Assembly (NCBI RefSeq): GCF_019393635.1
Contig: NC_057866.1
Location: 7,861,723 to 7,925,722, forward strand
DNA: 64,000 nt
Origin: Dromiciops gliroides
Taxonomy: Eukaryota > Chordata > Mammalia > Microbiotheria > Microbiotheriidae
Reading direction: 5' to 3'
Shown here: positions 22,308-34,039 of the stretch, piece by piece
Layout of the letters: each line of letters begins with the position of its first letter
Numbering within the stretch: the first letter of the stretch is position 1
Made by a program: the position numbers and the translations under genes
The notes under the pieces: model-generated
What the model saw: the letters and a program-made list of their open reading frames with translations, nothing else
What the model was told of the DNA's origin: nothing
The model's database searches: none

Positions 22308-23464
22308 ATGGGCCGGAAGAGGAGGCTCATCACCGACTCCTTCCCCAAAGTGAAGAGGAGGAAACGCCGGCCGAGGCCTGGCAAAGCGCACCGGCCGCCC
22401 GAGCCAGGGCTGCGAGGTGGGGGCCGGGGGCAGGGGGGCGGCCTGGGGGAGGAGGGCTGAGGACAGCAGGGGCAAGAGGGGAGAGAGATCCGGGCCAGGA
22501 GGCATGGGGGAAGTGGAGAGATGGCAGGGAGACAGAACCGCCAGAGCCCGAGCTGAGAAGTGGGAAGAGGGGAGGGACGAGGGGCTAAGGGATGGAGGCG
22601 GGGGGCGGGAGCCGGGGAAGGGGCAAGGGATGCGGAGCTGAGGGACCCGGGCATGGGAGGAAAGAGAGAAAGGATGTGGGGCAGGGGCGGCAGAGGGGAG
22701 GGGGGAGGGGAAAGGGACGCGGGGCAGGGGGCGAAGGCGCTAGGAGCTGGCAGTGAAGGACAGCATCTCTTGTCAGGGGAGGAGACGCTTGCAGCCCATG
22801 GGGACGAAACCCATTTAGAGATACTGAGGCAGTTCGACCTGGACAGGCACTTCGGACCCTGCACGGGTAAGAGCTTCCAAGAGCCCTGTCTGGCCCGTCC
22901 CCGATTCTGAAGCCCTCACCTCTGGGGCCCGGGGTGCGGAGTCGGAGGCTCAAGGGCAGGCCACATGAGGTAGTGCCTGAAGTACCAGCGGGCATCTTCT
23001 CTCCCTGGCAGGGATCACTCGACTCCAGCGATGGGAAAGAGCAGAGCAGCTGGGCTTAGACCCTCCGCACGAGGTGCTGAAGGTGCTGCGGGCCCACCCT
23101 GGAGACCCCCTATACCAGTTCAGGTGAGAGATCCTGGGAATCAGGGTGCCGGGAAAGGAGGGTTCAAACTCCCAGCAGTGACTCCCCACCCCCAGACAGG
23201 AGCCTCTCCTGGTTGAGAGGAGCCCCAAAGAAACTTCCTAATCCCAGCTCCTGGTGGCAATGACTGCCACTTTCCCTGAGGAATGGGGCAGAAGGACAGA
23301 GGGAAGGAGAGGCTCCCCATCTTGCTCCATTTCCCTCCCAGCTTGACCTGAAAAGGCTGAGCCCCAGGTACTGGGTCACTGGGCTGCTGGGGAGCTCCCT
23401 CTCCTGCCTGGGCCCATCTCCACTACTTCTTCTCTGCAGCCTCTGGCACCTGTACCCCATCTAA
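22308..23464 (+). CDS. POLD4: DNA polymerase delta subunit 4 (p12), 4 coding exons, intact
   Basis: Coding exons 22308-22416, 22777-22866, 23012-23123 and 23440-23464 join in phase (1, 1, 2) with GT/AG borders, giving 111 residues (human 107). The protein starts MGRKRRLITDSFPKVKRR and ends SLWHLYPI; the exon 2-3 block LRQFDLDRHFGPCTGITRL corresponds to the conserved core of human p12. From family knowledge p12 is the smallest subunit of replicative polymerase delta; it binds p125, p50 and PCNA and is degraded after DNA damage. The N-terminal PCNA-binding and degron segment (ITDSF here, ITDSY in human) is kept, with one extra Arg before it. Residues 14-30 are much more basic than in human, which fits a nuclear localisation signal. 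It lies downstream of CLCF1 on the same strand, as in human. Confidence 0.97.
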
Positions 23465-23623
23465 AGGAGTCAGTCATGAAGCCGTGCCCAGGGCCTCACT
23501 GCCACTTTCCCAGGGGCCTTCAGGATGGACAGGGGGCCCCCAATGCTGTTTCTTCGAACCACCCTGTACTGGAGAGATCTTGGGGGTGGAGACTGGGGTG
23601 GCAAGGATCTCCTTGAGGAGAGG

Positions 23624-23629
23624 AATAAA
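23624..23629 (+). terminator. POLD4: AATAAA of POLD4
   Basis: AATAAA 160 nt after the stop codon, followed by a GT-rich stretch (cggtgtgggggg). The likely main polyadenylation signal. Confidence 0.75.
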
Positions 23630-23917
23630 GCAGAGCCTCGGGACTCCCGGTGTGGGGGGAGGACTCCTCTGATGGCAGCAGCCACACTGATCTCTTACAG
23701 CCAGGTCTGGTTCATCTGCAGTCTTTTTAAAAGCCAGCAGGCAGTCTTCCTGTCCCCCAAGTAAAACTCGTCCCTTTACCTCTTGCCATCTGGCACATCC
23801 ATCCCTGACCTGGGATGCCGCAGATTACAGGAGTTCTACAGGGCAAAGGGGGGGGGGGCCAATGAGTGCCTGAGAAGCAGATCTTGCCGGATGGGTGGGG
23901 CTTCAATGCGATATTCT

Positions 23918-23923
23918 AATAAA
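23918..23923 (+). terminator. POLD4: second AATAAA downstream of POLD4
   Basis: AATAAA about 450 nt after the stop codon. It could serve a longer 3' UTR. Confidence 0.35.
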
Positions 23924-23929
23924 AGTGAA

Positions 23930-25785
23930 GAATTCTGGCAGCCCGACTTCCTTACCGTGGCCACTCGTCTGTTTGGGCTCCCTCCTGGCCAGGGGTGCCC
24001 AAGCACAGCCTGTGCCTGGCCTTGAAGAGCCACTCATGCTTTGTAGCCCCTAGCCACAGGTGGCCAGCAGGGATCACCTCTGAGGCTTGCTGCCCTATCA
24101 CCACCTTCAGATGGGGAAGCCAGACTTGGAAAAATGCCAGCTCTTTAGCCCACAAGCCAAACTAGCTTTGGGTGCCCCCTAGTGGCTACTGAGCCAATGG
24201 AAGCCTCTTATGTTCTGGTTCTCACAGCTCTATTGACAGACCGCCTACTTTTAAGTCCCCTATTCCCTACTCAGTGGTCCAGGTGGCCCCAGAACTGTGA
24301 AAGGTCAGGCCTAGCCAAGGGTGTTGGTCCGCACCTGTACTCTCTGCTACTGGCTGTGGGATCCCCGCACAGCACCAATACGGTGAGCCCCTGGAGCAGG
24401 GCACAGCAGGCAGGCTCCCTAGGGAGGGATGGTCACAGCCCTCTGCAGGAGGATCTGGTTGGTCAGTGTCCACTGGCCAAGATGGAGGGAGATCAGTCCC
24501 CAAATACAGAAAACGTCAGGCCTCTACTTTCCTAGACTCCCAAGGCCGGGCTCTCCCTGGACAAGCACTTCACCCCAACATCCCTCCAGGGTCCCAGCCT
24601 AATCCAATCTCTGAGGGAAGGAAGACTCCCAGGGACCGAGGCTCATTGGTGGGAAGCCCCAAATCTCTTCCAAGATTCTTGAGATTTCCAGCTTCTGGAG
24701 GCTGCCGAGGTTGGGGCAGGGTGGCAGGGCAGGTGGGGCAGGGGCGGCGCATCTAGGATGTGAGGGCACGGCTGGAGTTTGCTGGGGCTGCCCCAGGATG
24801 GCGCATGAGTAAGCTGAAAAGGCCCAGGCAATGGGAGGGAGAGGGGAGGCAGAGGAAGTCAGGAAGCAGGAAGGGAGAGCAGGATAAAGAGTCATCACTT
24901 CTTGCTTATAGTTTTTATACTTTTGCAAAGAACTTTCAAACTCACTTTTTCATCTGACTTCACAAAAATCCTGTAAGAGCTGGTACTATCAGTTCATCTC
25001 ACAGATGAACAAACTGAGGCCCAGAGAGGCTACAAAATTCACTTCCTGTTTTAAGTGCCTGTGTTGTGTATGAAAGGCAACAATCAGCCTTGGGGCCAGG
25101 AGGCTCCCAGCCTGCCTGAGGCATACTCGGTTCTGTCTGATGGTGGAGGGGCCCAAATCTGCATTGGAGGAGAGTGTCCAGCTCACCCCTACAGCACAGC
25201 CTCCAACCTCTGCTTGATGAAAGAGGGTCCACCCCCACTCCAGCAGCCCTCATTAGCAGGAAGCTTTTCCTCACACCAAGATAGCACTCCAAAAATGGCT
25301 GGGAAAGAGTCTGGCACGAAGTGCCATTCAATAAGGAACTGACATGGCTTGGGGTCAGATGGTATCGCTTGGCATTCACTGCTGACAGCTGTATAGCCAA
25401 TGCCCAACTTTACATAATCTTCCTTTGGGGACCTAGGAAGGAAGATGCTATCTGCCTCTAGAGAGAGAAAGGAGTACCCTGGGTATAGATACAGATATGT
25501 AGAGATATAGGGCAGATAGCGACATGGGAGACACTGGCCCAGGACCACCAGCATGGTGAGCCCTCAGCAGAGAAGGCCTGTGTTCTTATGCACAAAGCAG
25601 AACTGAAGCAGCTCAAAAGAAACGCGAGATGTGCAAAGTTAGAGGATCCAACCCAAATGTTCACGTGGACTGTTTGGGCCCAACCTGGGGCAGAGTCTTC
25701 CAAGCTCCTATTGGTCTGATCAGCCATTGCTAGACACCCTGGACCTTGAACCTAACATAGTGATGGCATCATGAAGGATGACAAG
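23930..25785. other. intergenic, unique with small MIR pieces
   Basis: No gene seen. A MIR-type piece (reverse core caaactgaggcccagagagg) lies at about 24955-25045. The remainder is unique, mixed-composition DNA. Confidence 0.55.
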
Positions 25786-25789
25786 CAAT

Positions 25790-25880
25790 TACCATATGTA
25801 TGTGTGTATATGTATGTATATACACATATACACATACACGTACACACATACATATACATTTGTCTACACATTTTTGTGTT
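25790..25880. repeat. TATG/CATA-type simple repeat
   Basis: Alternating tatgtatgtgtgtatatg followed by cacatatacacatacacg, a partly self-complementary dinucleotide-rich stretch. Confidence 0.75.
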
Positions 25881-25942
25881 TAATAGTAGCCATCTTGAGG
25901 GGAGGGGAGGAGAGAGGGGAAAAATATAAACAGTGTATAGCA

Positions 25943-26086
25943 GGGGCAGCTAGGTGGCACAGTGGATAAAGCACTGGCCCTGGATTCAGGAGGACCTGAG
26001 TTCAAATCTGACCTCAGACACTTGACACTTACTAGCTGTGTGACCCTGGGCAAGCCACTTAACCCCCATTGCCCTGCAAAAAAAAC

Positions 26087-26088
<2 letters not shown>
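25943..26088 (+). mobile_element. tRNA-derived marsupial SINE
   Basis: Complete copy of the subtype with ggattcaggagg and a cattgccctgcaaaa end. Confidence 0.9.

Positions 26089-26120
<32 letters not shown>
26089..26120. repeat. (AT)16 microsatellite
   Basis: Uninterrupted AT run that begins directly after the A-rich tail of the SINE, so it probably grew from the tail. Confidence 0.95.
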
Positions 26121-26125
<5 letters not shown>

Positions 26126-26209
26126 AATAAAAGAAAATGTAGAAGGAATCAGAGAAAGCAGAGTAGCTTTGAAAATGAGTAGTATTTACTATATAGTTGT
26201 GGGTTTTGT

Positions 26210-26356
26210 TTTTTTTTTTTAGTGAGGCAATTGGGGTTAAGTGACTTGCCCAGTGTCACGCAGCTAGTAAGTGTTAAGTGTCTAAGGCCAGATTTGAACT
26301 CAGGTCCTCCTGACTCCAGGGCCAGCGCTCTATCCACTGAGCCACCTAGCCGCCCC
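26210..26356 (-). mobile_element. tRNA-derived marsupial SINE
   Basis: Minus-strand copy of the subtype with aattgcctcact before the tail. Flanked by direct repeats of agttgtgggtt. Confidence 0.9.
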
Positions 26357-26767
26357 AGTTGTGGGTTGTTTTAAAGGAAAGAGTGTGAAATATAAATTCA
26401 TGGTTTTATAGAGAATCCTCTTTTTAGGTTGTGCTGTGTTCTTGGAAATATTATTTTTTGTCTATGTATTTAAGTTCAAAATGAATTTTTAACAAAATTT
26501 TAAAGAAAAACAATAACTATTCCTTTGGAGCTGTCATTTGCCCTTGGCTTATATTCATACATTAAAATTTGGCGTAAGAGGGTTATCTCTGAATCTGACC
26601 AGGAGAGTCAATGTTGCAGGAATGGCCGCCATTTTGGAAAGAGCGCTATATCTGGGGCCTGAGAACAGAATTCAACATCTTTTTGTGGATATTTTATTGG
26701 GCAGATGGTAACCAATCTTCCTTTGTGTCATTTATGTTGGCAAAAGCCATTTCTCTTTCTGACGCCG

Positions 26768-26934
26768 AACCACCCGATCATGCCAGGGCCTTTGTGGGCA
26801 GGAACTTCTTTTCCCAGCTACACCTGCGAAGGTGGGGGCCGAGCCTCTTCTCCACTGGGCTGATTTCTGGCAGGATGGCTGAGGACATGTGTTGGAAGCA
26901 GGCCAGTGGTGGGGGTCAGGAGTGGGGAGAGGGA
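26768..26934 (+). repeat. inverted repeat, left arm
   Basis: About 166 bp that recur as the reverse complement at 28173-28338 with only a handful of differences (I estimate more than 95% identity by eye). Examples of shared blocks: gggcctttgtgggcaggaac and ctgatttctggcaggatggc. It is not a SINE, L2 or MIR segment that I know. Confidence 0.9.
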
Positions 26935-27021
26935 TGGTTTGAAGAAATTACTTAACCTTTCTGGGCCTCATTTTCCTCATCTAAAAATGGGGGTACAGGA
27001 CTAGATGATCCCTGTGGTCTC

Positions 27022-27266
27022 TAAAGGCAGCGAGGCAATGCAGTTGTGGCTGGGCTTGGAGTCGGGAAGACCTACCTGTGCTTCAATCCCACCTCAGATG
27101 TTTACTAGTCACATGACCCTGAGCAAGTCACTTAGCTTCTGTTTGCCTCAGTTTCCTTAACTGTAAAACGGGGGCAATCCTAGCACATACCTCCCAGGAT
27201 TGTATTTGTAAAGCACTTTGCACTATGCCTGGCAGATCGTAGGCATTTAGTAAATGCTTGTTTTCC
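27022..27266 (+). repeat. MIR-type element, nearly complete
   Basis: tRNA-like head, gcctcagtttccttaactgtaaaac core and a tail with aaagcactttgcactatgcc, gcatttagtaaatgcttg. Confidence 0.75.
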
Positions 27267-27492
27267 TCCCTCCTCCTAGTTCAGAATCCCGTGAGATTCG
27301 ATTGAGCCTAACCCGCCTGTCTGCAATCCCTAACTAGCTACAGGCTAAGAGGAAATTGGCTTTTTTGGTTTCCATATCCTCTTCTTGACCCATACTGAAA
27401 AAAAATTTGCTGCCTATTGAACCCCACCAATCCTTCCAGGTGGCTTGCCACACCTTTCGCATTTTTAACTTGTGACACTCAAATTTGTGTGT

Positions 27493-27628
27493 GTGGGGGC
27501 AATGGGGGTTAAGTGACTTGCCCAGGGTCACACAGCTAGTAAGTGTCAAGTGTCTGAGGCCGGATTTGAACTCAGGTACTCCTGAATCCAGGGCCGGTGC
27601 TTTATCCACTGCGCTACCTAGCTGCCCC
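27493..27628 (-). mobile_element. tRNA-derived marsupial SINE
   Basis: Minus-strand copy flanked by direct repeats tgtgacactca. The tail position is a GT-rich run instead of a plain T run. Confidence 0.9.
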
Positions 27629-27679
27629 TGTGACACTCATTTTTTAAGCCCAAGTATAACACTGTTGTCCACAAAAGAG

Positions 27680-27860
27680 CGACTGACGGCATTTTGGGAG
27701 GGAGAGGCCAGAGATGAGGGAGTCAGAGATGACTCCTGAGCCTCCAGCTTGGGTGAATGGGGAAACATGGCACCAACAGTAAAACCCAGGAAAGCTGGGA
27801 TGGGGAGCTGGTCTGGAAGGGAAGATGATGATTCCAGTTTGGGGGAGGCTGAATCTAAAG
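27680..27860 (-). repeat. LINE-2-like fragment
   Basis: Pattern agagatgactcctgagcctc...gggaagatgatgattccagttt parallels the antisense L2 copies at 39060-39200. Short and degraded. Confidence 0.45.
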
Positions 27861-28172
27861 TGACAAGAGAATGTCCCAGCAACTTTGTCATGTAGTCAGT
27901 CAAATATGCAACCAGAGAGCTGGGCGTGTTAGCTTGTGGAGACCTTCGAGCAGGATGGAAATGACCGCTTGCTTATCTCAGAGTCTTTCATCTAGGGCTT
28001 GGACTAGATGATAACTGGGCTCCCTTCCAACTCTATGATTCTTTAATTCTATGACACCTTCCTCCTTCATCTTGCTTCTTCATTATCACCCTGAGTAGAA
28101 AAGGTTTGCCATACCCACACCCACCAATATGCACTGCTGACCAATTGAACCCAAGAGGCCCCAGATCAGCTG

Positions 28173-28338
28173 TCCCTCTCCCCCTTCCTGACCCCCACCA
28201 CTGGCCTGCTTCCAACACATGTCCTCAGCCATCCTGCCAGAAATCAGCCCAGTGGAGAAGAGGCTCAGCCCCCACCTTCGCAGGTGTAGCTGGAAAAGAA
28301 GTTCCTGCCCACAAAGGCCCTGGCATGCTCAGGTGGTT
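28173..28338 (-). repeat. inverted repeat, right arm
   Basis: Reverse complement of 26768-26934; the arms are 1.24 kb apart. Sequence outside the arms does not match, so the borders are sharp. Confidence 0.9.
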
Positions 28339-28339
28339 T

Positions 28340-29735
28340 TTATCAATGTAAACGACATTACAGAAGGTCCAGGGTCATCTGCTTTGTGACTGCACCTTAC
28401 TTCTGGGCTTTTCGATTTGACTTGCTGCTGAGCCTTCCTGTGTGAGTCAATCCCCCCATTAGGACATGAGCCTAATGAGAAAAAAAGCCTGTCTTACTTT
28501 TTCACTTTATCTCCAACACTCAGCACGTAGAAGACCCTTAAGAAATCCTTTTTTATTCATTCATTCCACGGACAAAATGGTCATTGAATAAATGGGGCCC
28601 CTGGATGTCCTTTGCATCAGTCCTAAAGTTCTGTTCTGCCTTTGACACACTTCAGAATGATAACAAAAATAATAGCAAGAGCCAATGAGAAATCAAGACC
28701 CAACGTCTTTGAAGATTGATTAACTGAACCGTTCATTAGTTCCAGCTACCAGCTGGGACTAATTACAACTTTCCCAACACATAATCATGTAATGTTTAAG
28801 TGAAAAGGGACCTTAGAATATAATTTGGAACTTACGTGCAAAAGGTGATAGCTGAAATTTTGAGAATGGATGTGTTCTAAGTTCTCCCAAGAAGAGGAAA
28901 GAGAAGAGCAGAGGGTCCATGGCTAATCCCTGGAGAACTTCTGAAATCAAGGTCAGAACAGTGGGGAAGCCAGGATCGAGCAGTGCTTTGCACAGAGTAA
29001 GTGCCTAATAAATGTTTGGATTGAATGGAATACTGTCATAACATGTAGATTAATGGAGGAGTTTCAAGAGTACTTGGCATATACATAGTAAATGCTTAAT
29101 TTTTTTTTTTTACTCATTCATTCAAGAAGGACAATTAGTGATGTCAAATTCTTTAAAGGCATAAAGGAAAATGAGGACAGCGAGGTGGGAAGGAATGTCC
29201 CCCGGTGGTCCCAAATCTACACCTCCCAGTCTTCTGCCACTGTCTCAGCCACTGTCTTCCTAGGACCCAGCACTGCCAGCACCTCTGCCAACATGGCCAT
29301 GGTGACCTATTGATCCCTTAATTAATGATATTAACCCTGAGCTGAATTTCCTCTTTGCTTGGGTTTCTTTGTTACCAGGGAGAGTCCATGGGTGGGGGGA
29401 GGTAGGAATAACCATGACATAAAAAACCCCAAGTTATCAGTAAAACTTGTAAAGAATGACATCCTTTGAATCCCGTTTCCGTGAAGGCTCAGCTCCAATG
29501 CCACCTTTTCTGGTCCTCCTGCAAGGGCCCAGCCTCCAAAACATTTGTATTGTGTTTATCTCGAATATGCTTCTTATATACCAATTCCTCAGATAGAATA
29601 GGAGCTCCCTGAGGGTTACCACAGCAGGCTCTCTGACCTGTTTTCAAATCCAGCCTCAGACACTCAGGAGTTATCTGACCACGGGCTCTGACTGTGGGCT
29701 CTGACCACTTCACCACTGTCTGTTTCACCCTCCTC
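28340..29735. other. intergenic, L2 tail piece and unique DNA
   Basis: A LINE-2 tail-like piece (+) lies at 28450-28560 (attaggacatgagcctaatg, ctccaacactcagcac). The stretch 28620-28860 is non-repetitive and AT-rich and might be conserved noncoding DNA. Nothing coding is supported. Confidence 0.45.
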
Positions 29736-29745
29736 ATTTATCAAA

Positions 29746-29895
29746 TTTTTTTTTTTTTTAGTGAGGCAATTGGGGTTAAGTGACTTTCCCAGGGTCACAC
29801 AACTAGTAAGTGTTAAGTGTCTGAGGCCAGATTTGAACTCAGGTCCTCCTGACTCCAGGGCCGGTGCCCTATCCACTGCGCCACCTAGCTGCCCC
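29746..29895 (-). mobile_element. tRNA-derived marsupial SINE
   Basis: Minus-strand full copy with imperfect flanking repeats (atttatcaaa / atctatcaaa). Confidence 0.9.
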
Positions 29896-29899
29896 ATCT

Positions 29900-30830
29900 A
29901 TCAAATCTTAAAGTGCTGTATATAAATTCTACCCACTGTTCAATACTCAATACTGAATGTCACCCAAATTATTGGCTCCAAGGGTGTCATTGGCTTTGTT
30001 GTCTCCTCTTATTCTGTCCCTGACAAACACCCTACTCCAATGGCTTCTAGAGACCCAGAGGTGTGCCAAGGCCTCATGGCACATTCCTACCAACCTAGTC
30101 AAACTTGAGACATGGACCACAGGCCCGCTTCCTTAGCACTGGAGTTATCACCAGGTTGGCTGCCAGGGGAGCGATCTTTCAACCACAGTGCTGAATTAAA
30201 GACAACTGGCAGAGCTGCAGAGGCCTGGGTCAGTGGAGGGCCTGCCCACGTTGAGAAAATCTCAGACCCTTGAAGTCTTGCCAGACTATCCTCTATAACA
30301 TTTTGGTGCCTGGGAAACACCTTCTTTCTCCTTGATGAGCCCACAAGTGGCTTAAAGGCTTAAGGGAATAATCTACTGGGAAACTAAGGTAAACAAAGCA
30401 GAGCAACAAGCTGTCTCCCCAAGGAGGCAGGAGGCAGGAGGCAGGCTAGGCTTCTGCCGGTCTGGCTGCCGTGCAGAGGTGTTCTCCTGGCTGCAGGTAA
30501 CTTGGTCAGGCACTACTTCCAGGAATGATGGAATTCCACACGCCCTCCCAAAGGCTGCTTCTTGGTCTTGGGCCCCACTTCAGGCCCCACTCAGCCAGTC
30601 ATTTTCTCTGAGGTAACCCGGGCCCCAGGTCTTAAGTCTCCTCAATTCTGTCCTCTGCCACTGACCTTCCCCCAAATCTGGGAGTTCCCGGGTCAGGCAT
30701 GGCTCCGCATGCTCCTGCTTTCCTGTCAGAGATGTATTTATTAATGGGCTGTTTAGGCTGGCTTAACTTCACAGGGTGCTTGTAAGGATGGCAAGAGAGA
30801 ACACACGGAAAATGCTCTGTTGACTTTCTT
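29900..30830. other. intergenic, unique DNA
   Basis: No repeat or coding exon recognised apart from a short aggcaggaggcaggaggcagg run at 30425. Confidence 0.5.
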
Positions 30831-30834
30831 CTTC

Positions 30835-31062
30835 TGAAGCAGCTGGGAGGCACAGTGGAGAGAGCAAGAAAGACCAGGGTTCAAATTCGGCCTCAGATGC
30901 TTACTGGCTGAGGGACCCTAGGCAAGCCCCTTCACCACTGCCTGCCTCAGTTTCCTCACCTGTAAAGTGAGGCTAATAGCACCTTCTTCCCAGGGCTATT
31001 GTGAGGATCAAATGAGATGGTTGTAAAGCACCTCACCAGCCTTAAAGCATTCTGTACATCCT
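30835..31062 (+). repeat. MIR-type element, nearly complete
   Basis: Head gcagctgggaggcacagtgg, core gcctcagtttcctcacctgt, and tail with attgtgaggatcaaatgaga, followed by a short (ATG)n run. Confidence 0.8.
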
Positions 31063-33575
31063 GGCTATGATGATGATGACAGTGACGACAATGCTGACTC
31101 TGCCCACCTTTGGTAGAGCTGGGCTTCTTCACCCACTGGCCCAGCTCAGGGTCAGACCAGAGCCCTTCAGAGCACAGGCCCTGTGGTGGAAGTGGCCTTG
31201 CCCAATCCCCTCATTTGACAAGCATCTTCTATTTTCTGAGATCTGGAGAGATGAGTGACTTAGCCAGGGCTGGAGCTGGGGGCGGGGTGGGGGGGAGAGG
31301 GGGGGAGCCAAAGCCTTTGAGTCCGGCCAGGCCCAGGGTCCTTTCTACTGTGCCTCTCTATTTATTCTCCCCTGATCACATGTCTTTACCGGGGTCATTT
31401 CCACATGGCATCAGGCATTGAAGACGACTCTCTTCTCATCTAGTATGTGATTATCTCCCACTTCTCCCAGTCCTTGCATCTCTCTGTCTCCCCCTCTGAG
31501 TCTCTATCCTCACATTCAGCTATGGGGTAGCCCAAAAGCCTCAGTCCTACAGGGTGTAGGCCCAGCCCCAGGAAGGGGGGTGTGCCCCAACCTGGGGCCA
31601 TGATGATCACAGGCCAGCAGCTACCACTGGTTCTCACTCCCTGCAGGGAGGGAGGGGGATGGAAGAGATGACTGAGCAGGGACTGAAATGGAGGGTGAGG
31701 CTGAGGCAGGCTGGCGGGTGGGGTGGGGCGGTGCCCACTCCATGGCTGCCTCCAGCACCTCCACCTCAGCCAGCAGCTGCTGCACCAGCTCCTGCCCACA
31801 TGGCTGCTCTTGCTGAAGCTGGGCCATGCCACGTAGGCCACACTCCATGCCAACACCCATTTCGTTCAATTAGAGGTGAAGACAAGTCAACCTTAACCAC
31901 CAACCAGGGGATCTCTGCCCGCTGACCCCAAGGAATGCCAGTTAGGGTTCCCAGACACCAGCTTGTTCTTTCTCTGTGTTAGTCCAACGTGCTTCCCTGA
32001 AATTTCTGTCCTGGTATAAGAAATGGTTTAAGGTTGGCAGAGGGAAAAGGAATCCTGAAGGGTGGGGAAACTTGCAGAAGGAGAGGGTTTGGATCTAGGA
32101 AACAGCTTCCCAGACTGTGGGAAAGGAGGGACAGCCAGGCTTCCACAGGCACTGGGCAGCTGGCACAATAGTAGAAAAGAAGATCCTGAAGTCCTTGGGC
32201 AAAGCAGAAGCAGAAGAAGAATCAGAGAGGAGGCACTGCCCTCTCCCTGGACTAGAAGGTGCTAGGTGGCAGGGCTGGGTTTCCTGAAGGGACAGGCAGG
32301 TGCCCTTCCAGTCAGGTCAGGCAGGCCTGGCACTCTGCATCCAGGCTCAGTCTGCAGACAGATTGCACAGGAGAGGTGAACCCTCCCTCTCTCAGCCCTC
32401 GGGACAGCCCCCAGAAACTTCTCTGGCCTGAGTTAGGCCAGCACTTTGAGGCCTTGCCCCCCCACACCTATGCCCTCGGTTCTGCTTCAGTTACCAGGGC
32501 TACCAGTGGCTGTGATAGACCATTGTTGGCCACAAGATGCTTGCCTGAGATGTACCTGCAAGAGGCAGGAAATCCTATAGGATGGCCTCCTCCAATGGCC
32601 CTGCCCTGCCTACACAGTGTATCTGAGGTTCTTCTGACCCTCCAACCAGAGACTGTACCTTGGATGGACCTGTCAACAACCTGGAACTGACACATCACTG
32701 GCATCTACTTCTGGGAAGGCTGAAGACACAGGCCACAGGCTCTGTGGTTACAAAATGGGGGTGAGTCACAAGACCTCGGGTGCAGCTCTAGTGGACGCTC
32801 AGAAGTTGTGTGGCCATCGGCAAAGTCATAACCACCCTGAGCCTAGATTTCCTCTTCTTCAAAATCAAAGTAATGATATCCTGCCTAGGTCACAGTACAC
32901 TTTATCTGGCTCCTAAGTGTGAGCAGTTTGGGTTATTTTAGCTGAGGAGGTTAAAGTGGCGGGGATGAGGACATAGCTTTTATCTGGCCTGGGCCACTGG
33001 AGACACCAGAGGCCTCCCTTCAATGGCTCACTCTGCTCACGTGGACTTTGCTCCCTGGGCATGGATGCCACAAGGGACCCTGATCCAAGCTGCTGGGAGC
33101 TGAGGTTGTCTGGGCCCCACTCCAGGAATGCTGCCAAGCTGCCCTTTTGGGAGCAAGTATGGAAGTCAGTCCTGCTCCACAGCCACCCTCCTGGTGCCTC
33201 TTTGTTCTCCTTTCTCCACCACAGCCCTTGGCCAACAAGGGGCACCTCCAGCCCTGAAGGCTCCTTTGTAATGAAGCAGGACATAGAGGAGCCGAGCAGA
33301 CCCACGAAGCCACCATGTCTGGCAGCCTGTGCAGGACCCATCACTGGGGCTCCTCTGAGTTCACCTACCTTCCCTGTCACTTTCACTTATATGACTGTGA
33401 TGATTCTAGCTCTTGTTCTCTTGGCTTTGCATCATTCAAGTCAGTTTTCCCATGTGCCCCTGAGTCCCGTGTATTCATTTTCTCTGCAGTACAAGGTACC
33501 AATGTTTGGCATGCTGTAAGGCCATTCTCCAGTGGATAGGCATCCAATTTGGAATGTTTGTCACTGACTTCCTAT
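31063..33575. other. intergenic, unique DNA
   Basis: Open frames occur but none is supported by homology I recognise. One minus-strand frame at 31740-31860 begins MAQLQQEQPCGQELVQQLL and looks coiled-coil-like; it may be a gene fragment or chance. A MIR-like piece lies near 32740-32900. Confidence 0.45.
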
Positions 33576-33579
33576 CCCC

Positions 33580-33700
33580 TTGATCATTGTAGGGCCTTCT
33601 GTAGGGACAGTGGTAGCATCTAAATCTTCTTTATATCTCCAACACTTGGCACAGTACCAAACTTACAGTGGGTCCTCAATAAATCTTAGAATGACCTAAT
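33580..33700 (+). repeat. LINE-2 3' tail
   Basis: Contains ttatatctccaacacttggcacagtacc and cctcaataaatctt, an eroded L2 end. Confidence 0.55.
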
Positions 33701-34039
33701 AATGAAAGGCCTTCCTCTTGTAACTACCTTGTAGTAATTTGTACATATTAATGAGGAACTCCAAAGAAGAACTGGACAGGATGTCATTGAGGAACTATAT
33801 GACAGAAATAGAATAGGGGCTGGTCACCTGATGAGAGCAAGGGATGATGGATGGACAGCCAAAGTGCTGCCCTGTCACCCTTATGATGTCAAGGGAAGGC
33901 CCCTGCATGTTGGGTGAATTGCTATTGCCATCTTATGGGTGGTCACAGATAGGAGGTGCACGAGATGGGCAGGCATGCATGGGTTGGAATCTTTGGAGGG
34001 ACAGTGATCCCACCATATTTAAACTGATCTAAGCATCAA

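Noticed and set aside
33061-33519. 152-codon + frame with a hydrophobic C-terminal half
   Set aside because: The hydrophobic part comes from pyrimidine-rich DNA next to a LINE-2 tail; no start context or splice support.
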